Assembly: GCA_900547505.1 (NCBI GenBank)
Contig: URGY01000021.1
Span: 1 to 14,841, forward strand
Reading direction: 5' to 3'
Source of the DNA: an uncultured Collinsella sp.
GTDB lineage: Bacteria > Actinomycetota > Coriobacteriia > Coriobacteriales > Coriobacteriaceae
DNA length: 14,841 nt
Shown here: piece by piece, positions 11,932 through 14,841 of the stretch
Numbering within the stretch: the first letter of the stretch is position 1
How the letters are laid out: the number at the start of each line of letters is the position of its first letter
Made by a program: the position numbers and the translations under genes
Notes under the pieces: generated by a model
What the model was told of the DNA's origin: nothing
Database searches by the model: none
Seen by the model: only the letters and a program-made list of their open reading frames with translations

Positions 11932-13074
11932 GTGGTTAAGGCACTCAAGATCGAGATATTCCTGCTGTGCATGATTATTCTTATCGGGCTTGCCGTGCGA
12001 AGCCGTCGCTCCCTGTTCTCGAGCACCCAGCAGCTTTTGTTTAGCATGCTGGGCTACACGTCTGCTGCCTACATTTTCTTCGATATGATCTGGACGCTCT
12101 CGGACGGCGTGAGCACTCCTGTAGGCATCACGGCCAACTGGATTTCCAACGCGGTTTCGTTTTCGCTGTTCGCCATCGCGTGCCTCATTTGGTTTTTCTA
12201 TTCCGAGACGATGCAGGGCTCACGGCTCCTGACCACGCCCTACAGGGTGGTACTTTTAACGTTGCCAACCGCATTGGTGGTCGTGCTGGCATTTACCAGC
12301 TACTGGACGCACGCTATGTTCTATATCGATGCGCAGGGCGTATATCGTCGCGGCTTTGCTTATATGATCCAGCCCATCGTGAGCTACTGCTACGTCATAT
12401 ATACGTCCTTGCATGCCTTTATTCAGGCTCGAAAAGTCGAAAGCCTGCAAAAGAAGGCCATTTATCGCACCCTCGCCTTTTTTGCGGTTCCCGCTCTGGT
12501 GGGCGGTACCTTCCAGGTTTTGTTTTCGGTACCGGGCCTTTGCGTCGGTATAACGCTGAGCATCCTGCTGCTCTACATCATCTGCCAGGAGCAGCTGATC
12601 TCGACCGACCCGTTGACTGGCCTTAACAATCGCAACCGTTTTGAGACCTATATGCTGTCGCTGTTCTCGGGTACTGACCAGGCCGAGGGTGTGTATCTGC
12701 TTATGATGGACGCTGACGGCTTTAAGCAGATTAACGACCGGTATGGACATGTTGAGGGCGATCATGCCCTCCAGGTCATATCTGCTACGCTCAAAGAGGT
12801 CTGCTCGGCGTCTGGTGGCTTTATCGCACGTTATGGTGGCGATGAGTTCGTGGTGCTTCAAAAGGCGACGGCGGAGCAGGACATCATAGACCTGTGTTCG
12901 GTGATTAACGACGAGCTCGCTCGTGCCGAGGTGCCGTATGCATTGCGGATGTCCATCGGTTACGCGTGGGTCGGCGATAGCGTTGACACCTGGCAAGACT
13001 TACTTCGCGCTGCCGATGCGGAGCTCTACCGCGTCAAGGCCGAGAAAAAGAAAGCCGGCGTACAAATACGCTAG
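11932..13074 (+). CDS. Membrane-bound GGDEF protein (putative diguanylate cyclase)
   Basis: This is a 380-aa protein. Residues about 5-220 contain roughly seven membrane segments in an N-terminal sensor of the multi-helix type. Residues 224-380 are a GGDEF domain: DPLTGLNNR at 226-234, the metal-binding Asp in MMDADGFKQIND (D260), GGDEF intact at 302-306, and a C-terminal SIGYAWV strand. An intact GGDEF motif predicts synthesis of cyclic di-GMP from two GTP. The inhibitory RxxD site expected five residues before GGDEF is absent (ASGG there), so product feedback at that site is unlikely. I chose the GTG at 11932 because GGGAGG lies seven bases upstream and the hydrophobic region begins at once. 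The open frame continues upstream into kdgT but without a start of similar quality. The signal sensed is unknown. Confidence 0.9.
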   Translation: MVKALKIEIFLLCMIILIGLAVRSRRSLFSSTQQLLFSMLGYTSAAYIFFDMIWTLSDGVSTPVGITANWISNAVSFSLFAIACLIWFFYSETMQGSRLLTTPYRVVLLTLPTALVVVLAFTSYWTHAMFYIDAQGVYRRGFAYMIQPIVSYCYVIYTSLHAFIQARKVESLQKKAIYRTLAFFAVPALVGGTFQVLFSVPGLCVGITLSILLLYIICQEQLISTDPLTGLNNRNRFETYMLSLFSGTDQAEGVYLLMMDADGFKQINDRYGHVEGDHALQVISATLKEVCSASGGFIARYGGDEFVVLQKATAEQDIIDLCSVINDELARAEVPYALRMSIGYAWVGDSVDTWQDLLRAADAELYRVKAEKKKAGVQIR

Positions 13075-13109
13075 AAAAAGGGCACACGCTTGCGTGCATG
13101 GCGGCCCTT
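13075..13109 (-). terminator. Terminator for the EamA gene
   Basis: On the minus strand AAGGGC and GCCCTT form the outer stem, with an inner CACGC/GCGTG stem, followed directly by a T-run (GCCCTTTTTC) that ends at the GGDEF stop. The T-run orientation means it acts on leftward transcripts from the EamA gene. The plus-strand GGDEF gene has no comparable tail. Confidence 0.55.
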
Positions 13110-13174
13110 GGCTCTCCGATGTACTCCATTAAGCTAAAGCATGTGAATCCCCTCTACTAAATAAGGGCAGTTCG

Positions 13175-14110
13175 TTAGACCTTTTTGGGCCTGTTAACAA
13201 TGATGATGCCGCCGCAGACCAACAGCAGGGCAACTATGACGGTAACGGGGCTCGTGCCAGCGCCCTCGCCGAGCAGCAGCGCGCTCAGCAGCACGCCAAA
13301 GACCGGGTTCATAAAGCCAAAGACCGAGACGCGGCTGACGGGGTTGACGGCAAGCAGGCGCGACCACAGCGAGTAAGCGACCGCGGAGATAAGCGCCATG
13401 TAGATGATGAGCGCGATGGCGGGGACAATCGCCGTGGGGGAGAGCGCGCCGCCCATCAAAAAGCCGGTGGCGGTGAGGACCAGGCCCCCGACCAAGAACT
13501 GCCACCCGGCAAGCAAGACGCCGTCGTGCTCGCGCGAGAAGATGCCGATCAGGCAGGTCGAAAGGGCACCCGCGACGGTGGAGGCTAGGATAAAGCCCTC
13601 GCCATCGAGCCTGAAGCCAAAGGTGCCATCTGCGCCCGAAAGGTTGACGAGCGCGACGCCGGCAAAGCCCAGCGCACAGCCAAGCACCTTGGCCGTATTG
13701 AGCTTCTCGGTGTGAAATGCCAGGGCGGCAAAGAGGATCGCGAGGAAGTTGGCGCTGGCCTCGATGATGGAACTCGACATAGCGCTTGCACGGGAGAGAC
13801 CAAGGTAGAAAAAGAAGTACTGGCCGATGGTCTGGAAGAGCGACAACGTGAGGATGGGCTTGATATCGCGCGCTTGCGGAACGAGCGGACGGCGCTGGGC
13901 CACGCTCATGCCAACAATGACCAGCATGCCGGCAAGCGTGAAGCGCAGACCCGCGAAGAGCAGCTGCGAGGCGCTATCGTGCGCCGGGATACCAAAGAGC
14001 GCGTAGCCGATCTTAATGCAGGGGAAAGCCGACCCCCAAAGCGCACAGCAAACAAGACAGCCCAGGACGAGTCCGGGCAGGGTGGCGAGATACGGCTTGC
14101 GGCTTTCCAT
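13175..14110 (-). CDS. EamA/DMT-superfamily transporter (RhaT/YdcZ-like drug-metabolite permease)
   Basis: This 311-aa protein has about ten membrane segments in two repeated halves, as expected for EamA (DMT) transporters. The first half opens with CALWGSAFPCIKIGYALF and contains FQTIGQYFFFYLGLSRASA. The second half contains AYSLWSRLLAVNPVSRVSVFGFMNPVFGVLLSALLLGE (written here only as landmarks at about residues 244-281), the typical conserved region near the eighth and ninth helices. Substrates of the family are diverse metabolites and cannot be predicted here. The ATG at 14110 has AAGGA close upstream. Longer in-frame leaders run into the preceding terminator. It is a single-gene unit, isolated from purL by a terminator. 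Confidence 0.87.
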   Translation of the reverse strand: MESRKPYLATLPGLVLGCLVCCALWGSAFPCIKIGYALFGIPAHDSASQLLFAGLRFTLAGMLVIVGMSVAQRRPLVPQARDIKPILTLSLFQTIGQYFFFYLGLSRASAMSSSIIEASANFLAILFAALAFHTEKLNTAKVLGCALGFAGVALVNLSGADGTFGFRLDGEGFILASTVAGALSTCLIGIFSREHDGVLLAGWQFLVGGLVLTATGFLMGGALSPTAIVPAIALIIYMALISAVAYSLWSRLLAVNPVSRVSVFGFMNPVFGVLLSALLLGEGAGTSPVTVIVALLLVCGGIIIVNRPKKV

Positions 14111-14134
14111 GATGTCCTTCCTACATGCGCGAAG

Positions 14135-14172
14135 CAAAAAAGAACCCGCCACCGGATGTGTCGGTGGCGGGT
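14135..14172 (-). terminator. Rho-independent terminator after purL
   Basis: ACCCGCCACCG (14144-14154) and CGGTGGCGGGT (14162-14172) form a perfect 11-bp stem with a 7-nt loop. On the minus strand it is followed by TTCTTTTTT, a textbook intrinsic terminator 38 bp after the purL stop. Between the stop and the stem are two near-identical words, TACCCGAAGGGA and TACCCGATGGGA, each partly self-complementary. Confidence 0.88.
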
Positions 14173-14209
14173 GTTGTTACCCGAAGGGATTGTACCCGAT
14201 GGGAAAGGT

Positions 14210-14812
14210 TTAAGCGAAGTAGGCCACGCCGCTCTCAAAGATCGGCATGAACTTATCGCCGGGGACATGCTCGGGCACGTTGCGGTACAGGTTGTCGCCG
14301 CGACGCTCGGCATGGCCCATCTTGCCCAGGACGCGGCCGTCGGGGCTCGTGATACCCTCGATGGCGAGTGCGGAGCCGTTGGGGTTGACAGAAAGATCCG
14401 TGCTGGGCTTGCCGTCCTCGCCCACGTACTGCGTGGCGACCTGGCCGTTGGCGATAAGCTGGGCGAGTACCTCGTCGTTGGCGACAAAGCGGCCCTCGCC
14501 GTGGCTGATGGCGACGGTGTAGGGGTCGTCCAGGCTGCACTGCGACAGCCACGGGGACAGGTTGGACGAGATGCGGGTGCGCACCAGGCGGCTCTGATGG
14601 CGACCGATGGTGTTGAACGTCAACGTGGGCGCATCGGGCGTGGCGTCGACGATGTCGCCGTAGGGCACCAGGCCGAGCTTGATCAGGGCCTGGAAGCCGT
14701 TGCAGATGCCCAGCATCAGGCCATCGCGGGCCTTGAGCAGGTCGCGGACTGCCTCGGTGACCTCGGGAGCGCGGAAGAACGCCGTGATGAAGTTGGCGGA
14801 GCCGTTGGGCTC
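14210..14812 (-). CDS. purL: Phosphoribosylformylglycinamidine synthase, C-terminal glutaminase part (5' end missing)
   Basis: About 200 C-terminal residues remain of a large single-chain PurL. The enzyme makes FGAM from FGAR, glutamine and ATP in de novo purine synthesis. The visible part is the class I glutamine amidotransferase domain. The nucleophile Cys is residue 37 of the fragment, in GICNGFQALIKLGLVP, and the likely catalytic His is in GKMGHAERRGDN near the end, which closes with IFESGVAYFA. A preceding GSANFITAFFRAPEV shows that the chain is fused to an upstream domain, as in long PurL and unlike separate PurQ, whose glutaminase starts with its own Met. True sequence stops at 14812 where the adapter begins. 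A predicted start MYKRQ at this edge is translated adapter, not protein. Confidence 0.93.
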   Translation of the reverse strand, partial: EPNGSANFITAFFRAPEVTEAVRDLLKARDGLMLGICNGFQALIKLGLVPYGDIVDATPDAPTLTFNTIGRHQSRLVRTRISSNLSPWLSQCSLDDPYTVAISHGEGRFVANDEVLAQLIANGQVATQYVGEDGKPSTDLSVNPNGSALAIEGITSPDGRVLGKMGHAERRGDNLYRNVPEHVPGDKFMPIFESGVAYFA

Positions 14813-14841
14813 CTGTCTCTTATACACATCTGACGCTGCCG
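14813..14841. other. Nextera sequencing adapter (artifact)
   Basis: The last 29 bases match the reverse complement of the Nextera read-1 adapter, beginning CTGTCTCTTATACACATCT and continuing into GACGCTGCCG. It is not genomic. Together with the start of the window this shows that the contig is bounded by untrimmed adapters. Confidence 0.97.

Noticed and set aside
12256..12996. 246-codon open frame on the minus strand
   Set aside because: It is antisense to the GGDEF gene, whose motifs are unambiguous.
13075..13174. Possible tRNA in the gap after the GGDEF gene
   Set aside because: No T-loop consensus, acceptor pairing or CCA-type end could be found; a terminator explains the pairing.
13712..14833. 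373-codon open frame on the plus strand
   Set aside because: It runs antisense through the EamA gene, across a terminator and through purL, and ends in translated adapter (SLIHI).

Overview
The window is a high-GC, gene-dense assembled contig. Its gene content and GC-rich codon use suggest a gut Actinobacterium of the Coriobacteriia, most likely Collinsella or a close relative. That assignment is inference from gene style and was not tested by a search. Both ends are sequencing adapter (1-38 and 14813-14841 match the two Nextera transposase adapters), so the true genomic insert is about 39-14812 and both end genes are cut by the adapters, not by biology.

Layout. 39-526 (-): the start of a TerB N-terminal-domain protein. 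615-1331 (-): a DUF554 membrane protein behind an AT-rich inverted repeat. 1450-4656 (-): a five-gene cluster reading leftward. It encodes a 98-aa unknown protein, a membrane-anchored 169-aa protein translationally coupled to it, an exported 199-aa beta-rich protein, a tiny exported protein carrying an LAQTG sortase-type signal, and a 476-aa exported cysteine-containing protein. 4657-5001: a divergent intergenic region with an 8-bp inverted repeat, phased direct repeats and facing promoter candidates. 5002-8627 (+): a three-gene operon for a FAD-dependent 2-hydroxyacid (lactate or glycolate) dehydrogenase, EtfB, and an EtfA with an N-terminal two-cluster ferredoxin domain. 8624-9436 (-): an HD-domain hydrolase whose stop codon shares a CTAG with the etfA stop. 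9563-10568 (+): azlC-azlD branched-chain amino acid exporter. 10719-11741 (+): a KdgT-type 2-keto-3-deoxygluconate permease with a strong hairpin behind it. 11932-13074 (+): a membrane-bound GGDEF protein. 13175-14110 (-): an EamA/DMT transporter. 14210-14812 (-): the C-terminal glutaminase part of PurL.

How the genes work together. The dehydrogenase-EtfB-EtfA set has the composition of the electron-confurcating lactate dehydrogenase complex known from Acetobacterium woodii (LctD-LctB-LctC), so it probably couples 2-hydroxyacid oxidation to NAD and ferredoxin. The leftward cluster looks like a cell-surface structure: exported beta-rich subunits, a membrane-anchored partner and a sortase-anchored stub. 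I do not recognise it as a named system, and it is the best candidate here for something undescribed. The remaining genes are ordinary transport, signalling and purine-synthesis functions. I see no tRNA, rRNA, CRISPR array, insertion sequence or phage gene.
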